The translations under genes and the position numbers were made by a program. Below are positions 29,225 through 39,102 of a stretch of DNA of 64,000 bases, in pieces. The stretch is taken from contig NZ_FNSY01000001.1 of NCBI RefSeq assembly GCF_900105515.1, positions 5,320,001-5,384,000 on the forward strand, written 5' to 3'. The notes under the pieces are model-generated. The model had not been told where the DNA came from. It searched no databases and saw only the letters and a list, made by a program, of their open reading frames with translations. The stretch's first letter is position 1, and each line of letters starts with the position of its first letter. Origin of the DNA: Streptomyces sp. 2131.1. Its GTDB lineage: Bacteria; Actinomycetota; Actinomycetes; Streptomycetales; Streptomycetaceae.

Positions 29225-30472
29225 GTGACCGCCACCCTGCCCGCCCCCGAACAGGCCCCCGCCCGCCCGGCCCACCGCGACGGCAACGTCCTGCGCTGGC
29301 TCGGCGCGTACACCGCGTCCATGATCGGCGACAGTGTCTACTACATGGCCCTGGCCTGGGCCGCCGCCCGTACCGGCAGCGCCTCGCAGACCGGACTGGT
29401 GCTCGCCGCGGGCTCCATACCCCGGGCGGTGCTCCTGCTCGGTGGGGGAGTGCTCGCCGACCGGCTCGGCCCGCGCCGCGTGGTCGTGGGCAGCGACACC
29501 GCCCGCTGTCTGGTGATCCTCGGCCTGGCCGGGACCCTGCTGCTCACCTCGCCCACGGTGTGGATGCTGATCGCCGTCGCGCTCGTCTTCGGCGCCGTCG
29601 ACGCCCTGTTCCTGCCCGCCGTCGGCGCCCTGCCGCCCCGGATCACCACCGCCTCCCAGCTCGCCCGCGTCCAGGGCATGCGCGGTCTCGCCACCCGTAC
29701 CGCCAACGTCGTCGGAGCCCCGCTCGGCGGCGTTGCCGTCGCCCTCGGGGGCCCGGTCCTCGCCTTCGCCGCGGCCGGAGTCCTCTTCGCCGTGTCGCTC
29801 CCGCTCCTGCTGGCCGTACGCATGGGCGCGCTGCTCGCACCGGAGACGGCCGCGCCCACTGGAACTGCCTGGAGCGAACTGGCCGACGGGCTCCGCCACA
29901 TCCGCCGCCACCCCCTCCTCGGGCCGCTGATGCTCGTCGTCGCCGTCAGCGAACTCGGCTTCGTCGGCCCACTCAACCTCGGCCTCATCCTGCTCAGCGA
30001 CGAACGCGGCTGGGGTGCCTCCGGCATGGGCTGGGTCGTCGCCGCCTTCGGCATCGGCGCGGGCGCCTCCGCCCTGCTCCTCGCCGTGCGCGGCCGGGTG
30101 GCCAGGGCCGGACTGGTCATGTGCCTGACCGTCCTGGTCGGGTCCTTCGCCATCGCGGCCCTGGCGTACGTGCCCTCCGTACCGCTCGCCGCGACCGTCG
30201 CGGTCCTCGTCGGACTCTTCGCCGGCCTCGGCGGCTCGCTGTGCGGCGCCCTCGCGCAGACCGTCACCGACCCGGCCTACCTGGGCCGCGTCACCTCGGT
30301 CTCCACGCTCTTCACGCACGCTCTCGCGCCGCTCAGCTACCCCGTCACCGGTGCCGCCGTCGCCCTCTGGGGCACCGGCCCGGTGTTCGTCGCCAGCGCC
30401 GCCCTGTGCGTCGCAGGCGCGGGCACCGGCCTCCTCATGGCCCCGCTCCGCCGGGCGGAACTCCCGCGCTGA
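29225..30472 (+). CDS. Major facilitator superfamily exporter
   Basis: 415 residues with 11-12 hydrophobic segments. The loop between spans 2 and 3 reads GVLADRLGPRRVVVGSD, the MFS motif A, and the layout resembles the DHA3/MefA-like exporters. The GTG start has GAGAGGA about 9 bases upstream. Its co-location with a winged-helix repressor whose palindrome covers the promoter suggests drug-responsive efflux. The substrate is not predictable. Confidence 0.88.
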   Translation: MTATLPAPEQAPARPAHRDGNVLRWLGAYTASMIGDSVYYMALAWAAARTGSASQTGLVLAAGSIPRAVLLLGGGVLADRLGPRRVVVGSDTARCLVILGLAGTLLLTSPTVWMLIAVALVFGAVDALFLPAVGALPPRITTASQLARVQGMRGLATRTANVVGAPLGGVAVALGGPVLAFAAAGVLFAVSLPLLLAVRMGALLAPETAAPTGTAWSELADGLRHIRRHPLLGPLMLVVAVSELGFVGPLNLGLILLSDERGWGASGMGWVVAAFGIGAGASALLLAVRGRVARAGLVMCLTVLVGSFAIAALAYVPSVPLAATVAVLVGLFAGLGGSLCGALAQTVTDPAYLGRVTSVSTLFTHALAPLSYPVTGAAVALWGTGPVFVASAALCVAGAGTGLLMAPLRRAELPR

Positions 30473-30499
30473 GACCGCAGCGGGGCCTACGCACCCGGG

Positions 30500-31132
30500 C
30501 TACATGCCCAGCTTCGCCTTGGTCACCCGGCCGATCGCGTCCGGCTCGCCCTCCAGCTCCACCCGTGCCGCCTCCTGCCGCCCGAACGCGAACAGCAGCA
30601 GCTCGCCCGGCTCACCGGTCACCGTCACCACCGGCGTCCCCCGGTGCGCCACCGCGGTCTGTCCGTCCGGGCGGCGCAGCACCAGGCCCACGGGCGCCTT
30701 GCGGCCCAGGACCCGCGCCCCCTTCTCCGTGCGCGCCCACAGGACGTCCGCGAAGACCGGGTCCAGCTCACGGGGCGACCAGTCTGGCTGTGCCCGGCGC
30801 ACGTCCTCCGCGTGGATGTAGAACTCCACCGTGTTCGCCGCCTCGTCCAGCTGCTTCAGGCCGAACGGGGACATCCGGGGCGGTCCCGTACGGATGAGCT
30901 GGATCAGCTCCTCGTACGGCTTCTCGGTGAACTCGGCCATGACCCGGTCCCGCCGGCCCTTCAGCGGGCCGATGAGCGTTCCGGCGGCCGCGTCGGGCCG
31001 CCGCTCCCGTACCACCACATGGGCCGCGAGATCCCGGGCCGTCCAGCCGTCGCACAGGGTCGGAGCCTGCGGACCCGCCGCCTCCAACAGGTCGGCGAGC
31101 AGGAGACGTTCACGCTTCGCATGGGTCGACAT
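30500..31132 (-). CDS. TIGR03085-type protein (DinB/maleylpyruvate-isomerase-like fold)
   Basis: 210 residues. The N-terminal helical bundle has [21 protein letters not shown] with the family His, and [12 protein letters not shown] supplies later metal-binding residues. These are features of the mycothiol-dependent maleylpyruvate isomerase/DinB-like superfamily. The role is unknown, though mycothiol-linked chemistry has been suggested for relatives. The ATG at 31132 precedes [17 protein letters not shown]. It is convergent with the MFS gene and divergent from hisI. Confidence 0.8.
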   Translation of the reverse strand: MSTHAKRERLLLADLLEAAGPQAPTLCDGWTARDLAAHVVVRERRPDAAAGTLIGPLKGRRDRVMAEFTEKPYEELIQLIRTGPPRMSPFGLKQLDEAANTVEFYIHAEDVRRAQPDWSPRELDPVFADVLWARTEKGARVLGRKAPVGLVLRRPDGQTAVAHRGTPVVTVTGEPGELLLFAFGRQEAARVELEGEPDAIGRVTKAKLGM

Positions 31133-31217
31133 GCCCGCCAGCGTACGACCCTCGCCCCCCGTCCGCCCAGTGGACGCACGCCCGGACACCCCGCGCCACC
31201 ACGGCACAATGGAGCCC

Positions 31218-31604
31218 ATGACCAGCACGCCCACGCCCGGCACCCCCCGGCCCGCCAGCGACCTCGATCCCGCCATCGCCGCCCGCCTCAAGCGCGGCGC
31301 CGACGGACTGGTCCCGGCCATCGCCCAGCAGTACGACACCGGCGAGGTACTGATGCTGGGCTGGATGGACGACGAGGCGCTGCACCGCACCCTCACCACC
31401 GGCCGCTGCACCTACTGGTCGCGCAGCCGCCAGGAGTACTGGGTCAAGGGCGACACCTCCGGGCACATCCAGCTGGTCAAGTCCGTCGCCCTGGACTGCG
31501 ACGCCGACACCGTCCTCGTCAAGGTCGACCAGACGGGCGCCGCCTGCCACACGGGCGACCGCACCTGCTTCGACGCCGACGTCCTGTTCCTCGGGGGTGT
31601 CTGA
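31218..31604 (+). CDS. hisI: Phosphoribosyl-AMP cyclohydrolase
   Basis: 128 residues, monofunctional. It opens the adenine ring of PR-AMP, the third step of histidine synthesis. [16 protein letters not shown] and [18 protein letters not shown] are family signatures, and [19 protein letters not shown] with DRTCF holds the Mg-binding aspartates and Zn-binding cysteines. The ATG at 31218 follows CACAAT by 7 bases, so it may be leaderless; an ATG at 31209 overlaps that hexamer. It sits directly upstream of trpE rather than in the his operon. Confidence 0.96.
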   Translation: MTSTPTPGTPRPASDLDPAIAARLKRGADGLVPAIAQQYDTGEVLMLGWMDDEALHRTLTTGRCTYWSRSRQEYWVKGDTSGHIQLVKSVALDCDADTVLVKVDQTGAACHTGDRTCFDADVLFLGGV

Positions 31605-31651
31605 CCGGCCAGGGCCGGCCAGACACCCCCAGGCCAGTAAGGTCTGCCGCC

Positions 31652-33139
31652 ATGGACCTCGACACGTTCCGCAAGCTGGCCGTCGACCGGCGCGTCATCC
31701 CCGTCACCCGCCGCCTCCTCGCGGACGGCGACACCCCCGTCGGCCTCTACCGCAAGCTCGCGGGCGAGCGCACCGGCACCTTCCTCCTCGAATCCGCGGA
31801 GAACGGCCGCACCTGGTCGCGCTACTCCTTCATCGGCGTACGCAGCGCCGCCACGCTCACCACCCGCGACGGCGAGGCCCACTGGATCGGCACCCCGCCC
31901 GTCGGTGTCCCGGTCGACGGCGACCCGCTGCACGCCCTGCGCGCCACCATCGAGGCCCTGCACACCCCGCACGACCGCGAGACCGGTCTGCCGCCCTTCA
32001 CCGGCGGCATGGTCGGCTACCTCGGCTACGACATCGTGCGCCGCCTGGAGAAGATCGGCGAGAGCGGCGGCGACGACCTCAAGCTCCCCGAGCTGACCAT
32101 GCTGCTCACCTCCGACCTGGCGGTCCTGGACCACTGGGACGGCAGCGTCCTGCTCATCGCCAACGCCATCAACCACAACGACCTGGCCACCGGCGTCGAC
32201 GAGGCGCACACCGATGCGGTCGCCCGGCTCGACGCGATGGAGCGGGACCTGCGCCGCCCCGTCGAGAACGCCCCCGCCGCCCTGCCGGCCTCCGAACTGC
32301 CCGAGTACACCGCGCTCTGGGGCGGCCAGGCCTACCAGGACGCCGTCGAGGACGTGAAGGAGCGCATCCGGGCCGGCGAGGCCTTCCAGGTCGTGCCTTC
32401 CCAGCGCTTCGAGACCCCGTGCACGGCGAGCGCCCTCGACGTCTACCGGGTGCTGCGCGCCACCAACCCCTCGCCGTACATGTACCTCTTCCGGTTCGAC
32501 GGCTTCGACGTCGCCGGCTCCAGCCCGGAGGCCCTGGTCAAGGTCGAGGACGGCCGGGCCATGCTCCACCCCATCGCCGGCACCCGGCACCGCGGCGCCA
32601 CCCCGCAGGAGGACCAGGCCCTCGCCGACGAACTCCTCGCCGACCCCAAGGAACGCGCCGAGCACCTGATGCTCGTCGACCTCGGCCGCAACGACCTGGG
32701 CCGGGTCTGCGAACCGGGCAGCGTCGAGGTCGTCGACTTCATGTCCATCGAGCGCTACTCGCACGTGATGCACATCGTCTCCACCGTCACCGGCCGGGTC
32801 GCCGAGGGCCGCACCGCCTTCGACGTGCTGACCGCCTGCTTCCCCGCCGGCACCCTCTCCGGCGCCCCCAAGCCCCGCGCCCTCCAGATCATCGAGGAAC
32901 TGGAACCCACCCGCCGGGGCCTGTACGGGGGCTGCGTCGGCTACCTCGACTTCGCCGGGGACTCCGACACCGCCATCGCCATCCGCACCGCGCTGCTCCG
33001 CGACGGAACCGCGTACATCCAGGCCGGCGCGGGTGTCGTCGCCGACTCCGACCCGGTCGCGGAGGACACCGAGTGCCGCAACAAGGCGGCGGCGGTCCTC
33101 CGAGCCGTCCACACCGCCAACCGCCTCGGCGGCGCCTGA
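31652..33139 (+). CDS. trpE: Anthranilate synthase component I
   Basis: 495 residues, converting chorismate to anthranilate with ammonia from a separate TrpG. The LLESAENGRTWSRYS segment (about residues 46-60) is the tryptophan-binding motif for feedback inhibition. The catalytic domain shows PSPYMYLFRF, GSSPEALVKV, HPIAGTRHRG, DLGRNDLGRV and FPAGTLSGAPKPRA. No trpG or trpD follows. TAAGGT ends 8 bases before the ATG, so a leaderless transcript is possible, though AAGG in the same hexamer could be a weak ribosome-binding site. There is no room for a classical Trp leader in the 47 bases between hisI and trpE. Confidence 0.97.
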   Translation: MDLDTFRKLAVDRRVIPVTRRLLADGDTPVGLYRKLAGERTGTFLLESAENGRTWSRYSFIGVRSAATLTTRDGEAHWIGTPPVGVPVDGDPLHALRATIEALHTPHDRETGLPPFTGGMVGYLGYDIVRRLEKIGESGGDDLKLPELTMLLTSDLAVLDHWDGSVLLIANAINHNDLATGVDEAHTDAVARLDAMERDLRRPVENAPAALPASELPEYTALWGGQAYQDAVEDVKERIRAGEAFQVVPSQRFETPCTASALDVYRVLRATNPSPYMYLFRFDGFDVAGSSPEALVKVEDGRAMLHPIAGTRHRGATPQEDQALADELLADPKERAEHLMLVDLGRNDLGRVCEPGSVEVVDFMSIERYSHVMHIVSTVTGRVAEGRTAFDVLTACFPAGTLSGAPKPRALQIIEELEPTRRGLYGGCVGYLDFAGDSDTAIAIRTALLRDGTAYIQAGAGVVADSDPVAEDTECRNKAAAVLRAVHTANRLGGA

Positions 33140-33196
33140 GCGGCACGCACAGGGGCGAGGTGGGGCGTTCCCGGCCGGTGAGGGATAGTGGAGTAC

Positions 33197-33844
33197 GTGA
33201 GTGCCGTCCCCGTACCCCAGCCCCGCGCCGAAGCCGCCACCGCGCCCGACAGCGCGGGCAGCCGCCGCACCCTGGCCGCCGGCCTGCTCCTCGGGGCGGC
33301 CGGCGCGACCGTCGTCCTCCTCGCCTCCGGGCAGACCTGGGCCGAGGGCAAGGCCCCGGTCGGCGGCGGAACGCTGCCGCTGAGCGCCGACGGGCAGGAC
33401 GTCACCGGGCTCCCCGCCGCCCTCGCGATCGTCGCCCTGGCCGCCCTCGTCGCCGTCTTCGCCGTACGCGGCGGCGGCCGCCGCGTGGTTGCCGGACTCC
33501 TCGCGCTCAGCGGCCTCGGCGCCGCGCTGAGCGCCTTCCTCGGCGCGTCCGACAGCGGAGCCCTCGACGAGCAGGCCGCGCGGACCACCGGCGACACCGC
33601 GGCCACCATCACCGCCCTCAGCCACACCGCCTGGCCCTACGTCACGGGCGCGGGCGGCCTGCTGATCCTGCTCGCCGGCCTGCTCGCCCTGCGCTACGGC
33701 AGCCGCTGGCCCACCATGTCCGGGCGCTACGAACGCGACGGCACGCCCCGCCCCCGCAAGGCGCCCCGCGCCCCCGACCCGGACCGGCCGGAGGATCTGT
33801 GGAAGGCCCTGGACCGCGGCGAGGACCCGACGCGCGAGGCATGA
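33197..33844 (+). CDS. Trp-region conserved membrane protein (TIGR02234 family)
   Basis: 215 residues with four membrane segments (about 25-45, 70-92, 97-118 and 143-165) and a charged C-terminal tail. It matches the actinobacterial family named for its regular position beside trp genes, here 57 bases after trpE. After the first span, LLASGQTWAEG is typical. Function is unknown. A GTG at 33188 would add three residues; 33197 is preferred because GATAGT ends 7 bases before it. Confidence 0.8.
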   Translation: MSAVPVPQPRAEAATAPDSAGSRRTLAAGLLLGAAGATVVLLASGQTWAEGKAPVGGGTLPLSADGQDVTGLPAALAIVALAALVAVFAVRGGGRRVVAGLLALSGLGAALSAFLGASDSGALDEQAARTTGDTAATITALSHTAWPYVTGAGGLLILLAGLLALRYGSRWPTMSGRYERDGTPRPRKAPRAPDPDRPEDLWKALDRGEDPTREA

Positions 33845-33965
33845 CCCCCAGCTCACGTCCTACCCGCACGTACGGGACAATGACAGTGAGCTGGCACAGC
33901 GGCACGGGCCGTGGGGACAGCGACCCGAGCGATTCCAACAGCGCAACACCAACGAGGAGCAACTC

Positions 33966-34214
33966 ATGGCGGGCAGCAGCCACGGACACACCCCGGCCGC
34001 CTGGACCGGTGTCATCATCGCCTTCATCGGCTTCTGCGTCGCGGGCGTCTTCATGGTCGCGGCCAACCCGCTCGGCTTCTGGGCCGGCATGGGCGTCGTC
34101 CTCATCGGTGGTGTCGTCGGCCTCGCGATGAAGGCCGCGGGCCTCGGCATGCCGAAGGAGTCGGCCGAGCTGACCGCGGCCCGGGCGCGCGCCGGCCAGG
34201 CGCAGACCTCCTGA
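33966..34214 (+). CDS. HGxxPAAW family small membrane protein
   Basis: 82 residues. The N-terminal motif SHGHTPAAWTGV (residues 5-16) names the family. Two membrane spans (about 14-35 and 38-58) are followed by a basic amphipathic tail ending AGQAQTS. The ATG has GAGGAG at a good distance. It lies between trpE and trpC in a set of three small membrane protein genes. Function unknown. A strong terminator follows 20 bases downstream. Confidence 0.85.
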   Translation: MAGSSHGHTPAAWTGVIIAFIGFCVAGVFMVAANPLGFWAGMGVVLIGGVVGLAMKAAGLGMPKESAELTAARARAGQAQTS

Positions 34215-34234
34215 CCGGGAGACGTACGCATGCG

Positions 34235-34264
34235 AGGCGCAGCCCGGACCGGGCTGCGCCTTTC
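34235..34264 (+). terminator. Rho-independent terminator
   Basis: A perfect 12-bp stem (34235-34246 with 34250-34261) with a GAC loop is followed by TTTCC. It ends the trpE-side transcription unit. Confidence 0.9.
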
Positions 34265-34288
34265 CGCGTCTGCGGCGACAATCACCGG

Positions 34289-34786
34289 GTGGACGCAACG
34301 CCTACCCCCGCCGCCCCTTCGGCCCCCGGCCCCGGCCCGGTGACCGCCGCCCCCGGACCGCCGGTCTTCCCCCGCGCCCCCTCGGGGGCGTCCCGGCTGC
34401 GCCGCGTCGCCGTCCCGGCGGGCGTGCTGGCCGCCGTAGTCGGAGCCTTCGGATACGTCGCCACCGTCGACCCGAACGAGCCCGGCCACTACCCCGTCTG
34501 CCCGATGCTGCGGTTCGCCGGGATCTATTGCCCCGGCTGCGGGGGCCTGCGCAGCGCCCACGCCTTCGCCCACGGCGACCTCGCCGCCGCCTTCGGCGCC
34601 AACGCCCCGGCCGTCGTCGGCTACGGGATCTTCGCCGTCCTGTGGGCCGTGTGGCTGGTCCGCGAGGTCCGCGGCAGGCCCCTGCGCATCGCGCTGCGGC
34701 CGGTGCACTGGTGGGCGATCGGGGCCGTGCTGCTGATCTTCACCGTCGTCCGGAACCTGCCCTTCGGATCCGCGCTCGCCCCGTGA
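34289..34786 (+). CDS. DUF2752 family membrane protein
   Basis: 165 residues. After a Pro/Ala-rich N-terminus there are three membrane spans (about 38-55, 103-122 and 133-152). Between the first two lies the family signature [21 protein letters not shown], with three Cys residues that could bind metal or form disulfides. GACAAT ends 6 bases before the GTG start, a leaderless-type promoter, as expected for a gene just after a terminator. Function unknown. Confidence 0.85.
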   Translation: MDATPTPAAPSAPGPGPVTAAPGPPVFPRAPSGASRLRRVAVPAGVLAAVVGAFGYVATVDPNEPGHYPVCPMLRFAGIYCPGCGGLRSAHAFAHGDLAAAFGANAPAVVGYGIFAVLWAVWLVREVRGRPLRIALRPVHWWAIGAVLLIFTVVRNLPFGSALAP

Positions 34787-34913
34787 AGTCCCAGGTTGTG
34801 GGACGGCACGTGGCCGAATGCGGGCCCAGCGGCCCGCTGCGGATACCATCGGAGTGGCTGACCCTGTGGCCTGTTACGTTTCCTTGTCACCGTTCCGGAA
34901 GGGGACCGCTCGC

Positions 34914-35723
34914 GTGAGTGTGCTCGACGAGATCATCGACGGCGTCCGCGCCGACCTCGCGGAGCGGCAGGCGCGCGTCAGCCTCGACGAGCTCAAGGAA
35001 CGCGCCGCCCGCGCCCCCCGTGCCAAGGACGGCGTCGCCGCCCTGCGCGGCGAGGGCGTCACCGTCATCTGCGAGGTCAAGCGCTCCAGCCCCTCCAAGG
35101 GCGCGCTGGCCGCCATCGCCGACCCGGCCGCGCTCGCCGCGGACTACGAGGCCGGCGGGGCGTCCGTCATCTCCGTCCTCACCGAGGAGCGCCGCTTCGG
35201 CGGCTCGCTGGCCGACCTGGAGGCCGTCCGCGCCAAGGTCGACATCCCGGTCCTCCGCAAGGACTTCATCGTCACCTCGTACCAGCTGTGGGAGGCGCGC
35301 GCGTACGGCGCCGACCTCGCTCTGCTGATCGTCGCCGCCCTCGAACAGGAGGCGCTGGTCTCCCTCATCGAGCGCGCCGAGTCCATCGGCCTCACGCCGC
35401 TGGTCGAGGCCCACGACGAGGAGGAGGCCGAGCGCGCCGTCGAGGCCGGGGCCCGGATCATCGGCGTCAACGCCCGCAACCTCAAGGACCTCAAGGTCGA
35501 CCGCTCCACCTTCGAGCGCGTCGCCCCCGAGATCCCCGACCACATCGTCAAGGTCGCCGAGTCCGGCGTCCGCGGCCCGCACGACCTGATCGCCTACGCC
35601 AACGCCGGCGCGGACGCCGTGCTCGTCGGCGAGTCCCTGGTCACCGGCCGCGACCCGCGGACCGCCGTCGCCGACCTGGTCGCCGCAGGCGCCCACCCGG
35701 CCCTGCGCCACGGGCGGGGCTGA
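34914..35723 (+). CDS. trpC: Indole-3-glycerol phosphate synthase
   Basis: 269 residues, a (beta/alpha)8 barrel closing the indole ring from Cd[15 protein letters not shown] carries the catalytic Lys, [22 protein letters not shown] the next, and [15 protein letters not shown] and AVLVGESLV are the later strand ends. GTG at 34914 has GGAAGGGG about 9 bases upstream; a second GTG at 34920 is less likely. It is the first gene of trpC-trpM-trpB-trpA. A 36-codon open frame containing two Trp codons ends overlapping its start codon. Confidence 0.96.
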   Translation: MSVLDEIIDGVRADLAERQARVSLDELKERAARAPRAKDGVAALRGEGVTVICEVKRSSPSKGALAAIADPAALAADYEAGGASVISVLTEERRFGGSLADLEAVRAKVDIPVLRKDFIVTSYQLWEARAYGADLALLIVAALEQEALVSLIERAESIGLTPLVEAHDEEEAERAVEAGARIIGVNARNLKDLKVDRSTFERVAPEIPDHIVKVAESGVRGPHDLIAYANAGADAVLVGESLVTGRDPRTAVADLVAAGAHPALRHGRG

Positions 35724-35758
35724 GCCCGGACGTGTCCCCCCTCCCGCACCCCGAGCCC

Positions 35759-35947
35759 ATGCGCTGCGCCCTGCCCTCGTGGCACCGCGGCTGCCGGGCT
35801 CCGGCGCGCCGTGTGCACGGCCGTCGGGTGCGGTACGTGATCGGCGCCGAACCCGGTCAGGTCAACGGCATGCGATGGCGCACGGGGCCCGCGCAGCAGA
35901 GCGAGCCCCGGCCGCCGCACCACCCCGCCCGCGAGGGCGCGCGCTGA
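35759..35947 (+). CDS. trpM: TrpM, small modulator of tryptophan biosynthesis
   Basis: 62 residues, very basic, with a core [20 protein letters not shown] then [11 protein letters not shown] and a disordered Pro-rich tail. Its size and position between trpC and trpB match TrpM (formerly TrpX) of S. coelicolor, reported to modulate tryptophan synthesis and differentiation; the match is from memory and context. The ATG at 35759 gives the expected length; a GTG at 35732 would add nine residues. There is no strong ribosome-binding site, so translation may depend on trpC. Confidence 0.75.
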   Translation: MRCALPSWHRGCRAPARRVHGRRVRYVIGAEPGQVNGMRWRTGPAQQSEPRPPHHPAREGAR

Positions 35948-36047
35948 CGTGCGGCCGAAACCGCCCCGGTCACGGACCGGGGCGGCGCTCCGCTCGTGCG
36001 GCGCAGACGGTGAAACCACCCCTGCCATCACGAGGAGCACGTCCCGT

Positions 36048-37334
36048 ATGTCTTCCGACTTCTTCATTCCGGACCCCGAGGGTCTGATCCCCAGCGCCGA
36101 GGGCTACTTCGGCGCGTACGGCGGAAAGTTCATCCCGGAGGCGCTCGTCGCCGCCGTGGACGAGGTCGCCGTCGAGTACGAGAAGGCCAAGTCCGACCCC
36201 GCCTTCGCCGCCGAGCTCGGCGAGCTGATGGTCCACTACACCGGCCGGCCCAGCGCCCTCACCGAGGTGCCCCGCTTCGCCGAGCACGCCGGCGGCGCCC
36301 GGGTGTTCCTCAAGCGCGAGGACCTCAACCACACCGGCTCGCACAAGATCAACAACGTGCTGGGGCAGGCCCTGCTGACCCGGCGCATGGGCAAGACCCG
36401 CGTCATCGCGGAGACCGGCGCCGGACAGCACGGCGTCGCCACCGCGACCGCCTGCGCCCTGTTCGGCCTCGACTGCACCATCTACATGGGCGAGATCGAC
36501 ACCCGGCGCCAGGCGCTGAACGTGGCGCGCATGCGGATCCTCGGCGCCGAGGTCATCGCCGTGAAGTCCGGCTCCCGCACCCTCAAGGACGCCATCAACG
36601 AGGCGTTCCGCGACTGGGTCGCCAACGTGGACCGCACTCACTACCTCTTCGGTACGGTCGCGGGCCCGCACCCCTTCCCGGCGATGGTCCGCGACTTCCA
36701 CCGCGTCATCGGCGTGGAGGCCAGACGGCAGATCCTGGAGCAGGCCGGCCGGCTGCCGGACGCCGCCGTGGCCTGCGTCGGCGGCGGCTCCAACGCCATC
36801 GGCCTCTTCCACGCCTTCGTGCCCGACGCGGACGTCCGCCTCATCGGCTGCGAGCCGGCCGGCCACGGCGTGGAGACCGGGGAGCACGCGGCGACCCTGA
36901 CCGCGGGCGAGCCCGGCATCCTGCACGGCTCGCGCAGCTACGTCCTCCAGGACGACGAGGGCCAGATCACCGAGCCGTACTCCATCTCGGCGGGCCTGGA
37001 CTACCCGGGCATCGGGCCCGAGCACGCGTACCTCAAGGACGTGGGCCGCGGCGAGTACCGTGCCGTCACCGACGACGCGGCCATGCAGGCCCTGCGCCTG
37101 CTCTCCCGCACCGAGGGCATCATCCCGGCCATCGAGAGCGCGCACGCGCTGGCCGGGGCCCTGGAGGTCGGCAAGGAGCTGGGCAAGGACGGGCTGATCC
37201 TGGTCAACCTGTCCGGGCGTGGCGACAAGGACATGGACACTGCGGCCCGCTACTTCGGGCTGTACGACACGGACGCCGCCGTGGAGGCGGACGCCGACAG
37301 CGCGAACGCGGAGATCGAGGGGGACGTCCGGTGA
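36048..37334 (+). CDS. trpB: Tryptophan synthase beta chain
   Basis: 428 residues. It joins indole and serine with PLP. The Schiff-base Lys100 lies in [10 protein letters not shown], the catalytic Glu122 in AETGAGQHG, and the phosphate-binding loop is [23 protein letters not shown] is the COMM-domain end that contacts the alpha subunit. GAGGAG lies about 10 bases upstream of the ATG. The stop overlaps the trpA start by four bases, coupling equal synthesis of the two subunits. A short acidic tail extends past the usual family end. Confidence 0.97.
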   Translation: MSSDFFIPDPEGLIPSAEGYFGAYGGKFIPEALVAAVDEVAVEYEKAKSDPAFAAELGELMVHYTGRPSALTEVPRFAEHAGGARVFLKREDLNHTGSHKINNVLGQALLTRRMGKTRVIAETGAGQHGVATATACALFGLDCTIYMGEIDTRRQALNVARMRILGAEVIAVKSGSRTLKDAINEAFRDWVANVDRTHYLFGTVAGPHPFPAMVRDFHRVIGVEARRQILEQAGRLPDAAVACVGGGSNAIGLFHAFVPDADVRLIGCEPAGHGVETGEHAATLTAGEPGILHGSRSYVLQDDEGQITEPYSISAGLDYPGIGPEHAYLKDVGRGEYRAVTDDAAMQALRLLSRTEGIIPAIESAHALAGALEVGKELGKDGLILVNLSGRGDKDMDTAARYFGLYDTDAAVEADADSANAEIEGDVR

Positions 37335-38143
37335 GCGGCAACATCGAACTGCTGAACACGACGCTCGCCGCCGCGCGGGCCGAGGACAGGGCCGCGCTCA
37401 TCGCGTACCTGCCGGCCGGCTTCCCGACCGTCGACGGCGGCATCGAGGCCGTCAAGGCCGTCGTGGCGGGCGGCGCCGACGTCGTCGAGGTGGGGCTGCC
37501 GCACAGCGACCCGGTCCTCGACGGCCCGGTGATCCAGACCGCCGACGACATCGCACTGCGCGGCGGCGTGCGGATCGCCGACGTGATGCGCACGGTGCGC
37601 GAGGCGCACGAGGCGACCGGGGCGCCGATCCTCGTCATGACGTACTGGAACCCGATCGACCGGTACGGCGTCGAGCGCTTCACCGCCGAGCTGGCCGAGG
37701 CGGGCGGCGCCGGGTGCATCCTGCCCGACCTGCCGGTCCAGGAGTCCGCGCTGTGGCGCGAGCACGCCGGGCGGCACGGCCTCGCCACCGTCTTCGTCGT
37801 CGCGCCCAGCAGCAAGGACGCCCGGATCGCGACCATCACCGACGCGGGCTCCGGCTTCGTCTACGCCGCCTCCCTGATGGGCGTCACCGGCACCCGTGCC
37901 TCGGTCGGCGCCCAGGCCCGGGACCTGGTCCGGCGCACCCGCGCCACCACCGAGCTGCCGGTCTGCGTCGGCCTCGGCGTGTCCGACGCCGCCCAGGCCG
38001 CCGAGGTCGCCGGCTTCGCCGACGGCGTCATCGTCGGCTCGGCCTTCGTCAAGCGGATGCTGGACGCCCCCGACGAGGCGGCCGGTCTCGCGGCCGTCCG
38101 CTCGCTGGCGGCCGAGCTTGCCGAAGGTGTTCGAAAGCGCTGA
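37331..38143 (+). CDS. trpA: Tryptophan synthase alpha chain
   Basis: 270 residues, a barrel that cleaves indole glycerol phosphate. The catalytic acids are Glu53 and Asp64 in [15 protein letters not shown], the usual 11 residues apart. The motif has His where most homologues have Phe in [16 protein letters not shown] and [13 protein letters not shown] are typical later segments. The GTG overlaps the trpB stop. A hairpin terminator 34 bases downstream ends the operon. Confidence 0.96.
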   Translation: MSGNIELLNTTLAAARAEDRAALIAYLPAGFPTVDGGIEAVKAVVAGGADVVEVGLPHSDPVLDGPVIQTADDIALRGGVRIADVMRTVREAHEATGAPILVMTYWNPIDRYGVERFTAELAEAGGAGCILPDLPVQESALWREHAGRHGLATVFVVAPSSKDARIATITDAGSGFVYAASLMGVTGTRASVGAQARDLVRRTRATTELPVCVGLGVSDAAQAAEVAGFADGVIVGSAFVKRMLDAPDEAAGLAAVRSLAAELAEGVRKR

Positions 38144-38176
38144 CACCCGGGGTAACCCGAACGGGTGGAGATCGGT

Positions 38177-38204
38177 CCGGGGAGGCACGCGAGTGCCTCC
38201 CCGG
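38177..38204 (+). terminator. trp operon terminator
   Basis: A perfect 12-bp stem (38177-38188 with 38193-38204) is closed by a GCGA (GNRA) tetraloop and followed by GTCGTTTG. It lies just before the next gene's start. Confidence 0.85.
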
Positions 38205-38218
38205 GTCGTTTGCGCGGT

Positions 38219-39037
38219 GTGAGCGAGAAGAACGAACAGGGTAAGAGGGCCGCGCGAGACCGGCTGATCCAGCAGCGCGAGCAGGCGAAGGCGCGCGACC
38301 GCCGGCGCCGCACGCTGATCGTGTCCACGGCCGTGGTGGGGGTGCTGGGCCTGGCCGCCGTCGTCGGCGTCATCGCGGCGAACACGGGCGGCAAGAGCGA
38401 CAAGTCCAAGGCGTCCGGGCCCGCCGTCGCTCCCTCGGGCGCGACCGGCAAGGACGCCCTGGCGATCCGGGTCGGCGCGGACGACGCCCCGTCCACCCTC
38501 ACCATCTGGGAGGACTTCCGCTGCCCGGTCTGCGCCCAGTTCGAGAACGCGTTCCGCGACACGATCCACGAGATGGAGCGCAGCGGCCAGATCAAGGTCG
38601 ACTACCACCTCGCCACGATCATCGACGGCAACATGGGCGGCAGCGGCTCCCTCAAGGCGGCCAACGCGGCGGCCTGCGCGCAGGACGCCGGCAAGTTCTC
38701 CGCGTACCACGACGTGCTGTACCGCAACCAGCCGCCGGAGACCGACGACGCCTTCGGGGACAACGACAAGCTGATCGACCTCGCCAAGAAGGTCGACGGG
38801 CTGGACACCCCCGGGTTCCGCAGCTGCGTCGAGGACGGCAAGCACGACGCGTGGGTGCAGAAGTCCAACAAGGCCTTCAGCGACGGCGGCTTCCAGGGCA
38901 CGCCCACCGCCCTGCTCAACGGCGAGTCGATCTTCCCGAAGAAGGGCGACGAGGCGATCACCGAGGCCAACCTGAAGAAGTGGGTCGAGGAGGCCAACAA
39001 GGGCAAGAAGCCGGGCACCGCGACGCCCGCGCCGTAG
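38219..39037 (+). CDS. Membrane-anchored DsbA-family thioredoxin-fold protein
   Basis: 272 residues: a charged N-terminus (1-31), one membrane span (about 32-54), a Lys/Ser-rich linker and a DsbA-like domain with active site CPVC (Cys102 and Cys105) in WEDFRCPVCAQFE and cis-Pro segment GTPTALLNG. It probably acts outside the membrane in disulfide formation or reduction. It is a paralogue of the protein encoded at 990-1835. The GTG start is only 15 bases past the trp terminator stem, with no clear ribosome-binding site. Confidence 0.85.
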   Translation: MSEKNEQGKRAARDRLIQQREQAKARDRRRRTLIVSTAVVGVLGLAAVVGVIAANTGGKSDKSKASGPAVAPSGATGKDALAIRVGADDAPSTLTIWEDFRCPVCAQFENAFRDTIHEMERSGQIKVDYHLATIIDGNMGGSGSLKAANAAACAQDAGKFSAYHDVLYRNQPPETDDAFGDNDKLIDLAKKVDGLDTPGFRSCVEDGKHDAWVQKSNKAFSDGGFQGTPTALLNGESIFPKKGDEAITEANLKKWVEEANKGKKPGTATPAP

Positions 39038-39102
39038 GTCACGGCACGGGGCCGATCGGGGGAACCGATGACCCGCTCGTTACCCAGACGTTGCCGGGCG
39101 GG

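Noticed and set aside
31605-31651. Classical attenuator before trpE
   Set aside because: The gap from hisI is only 47 bases and holds no Trp-rich leader or terminator pair.
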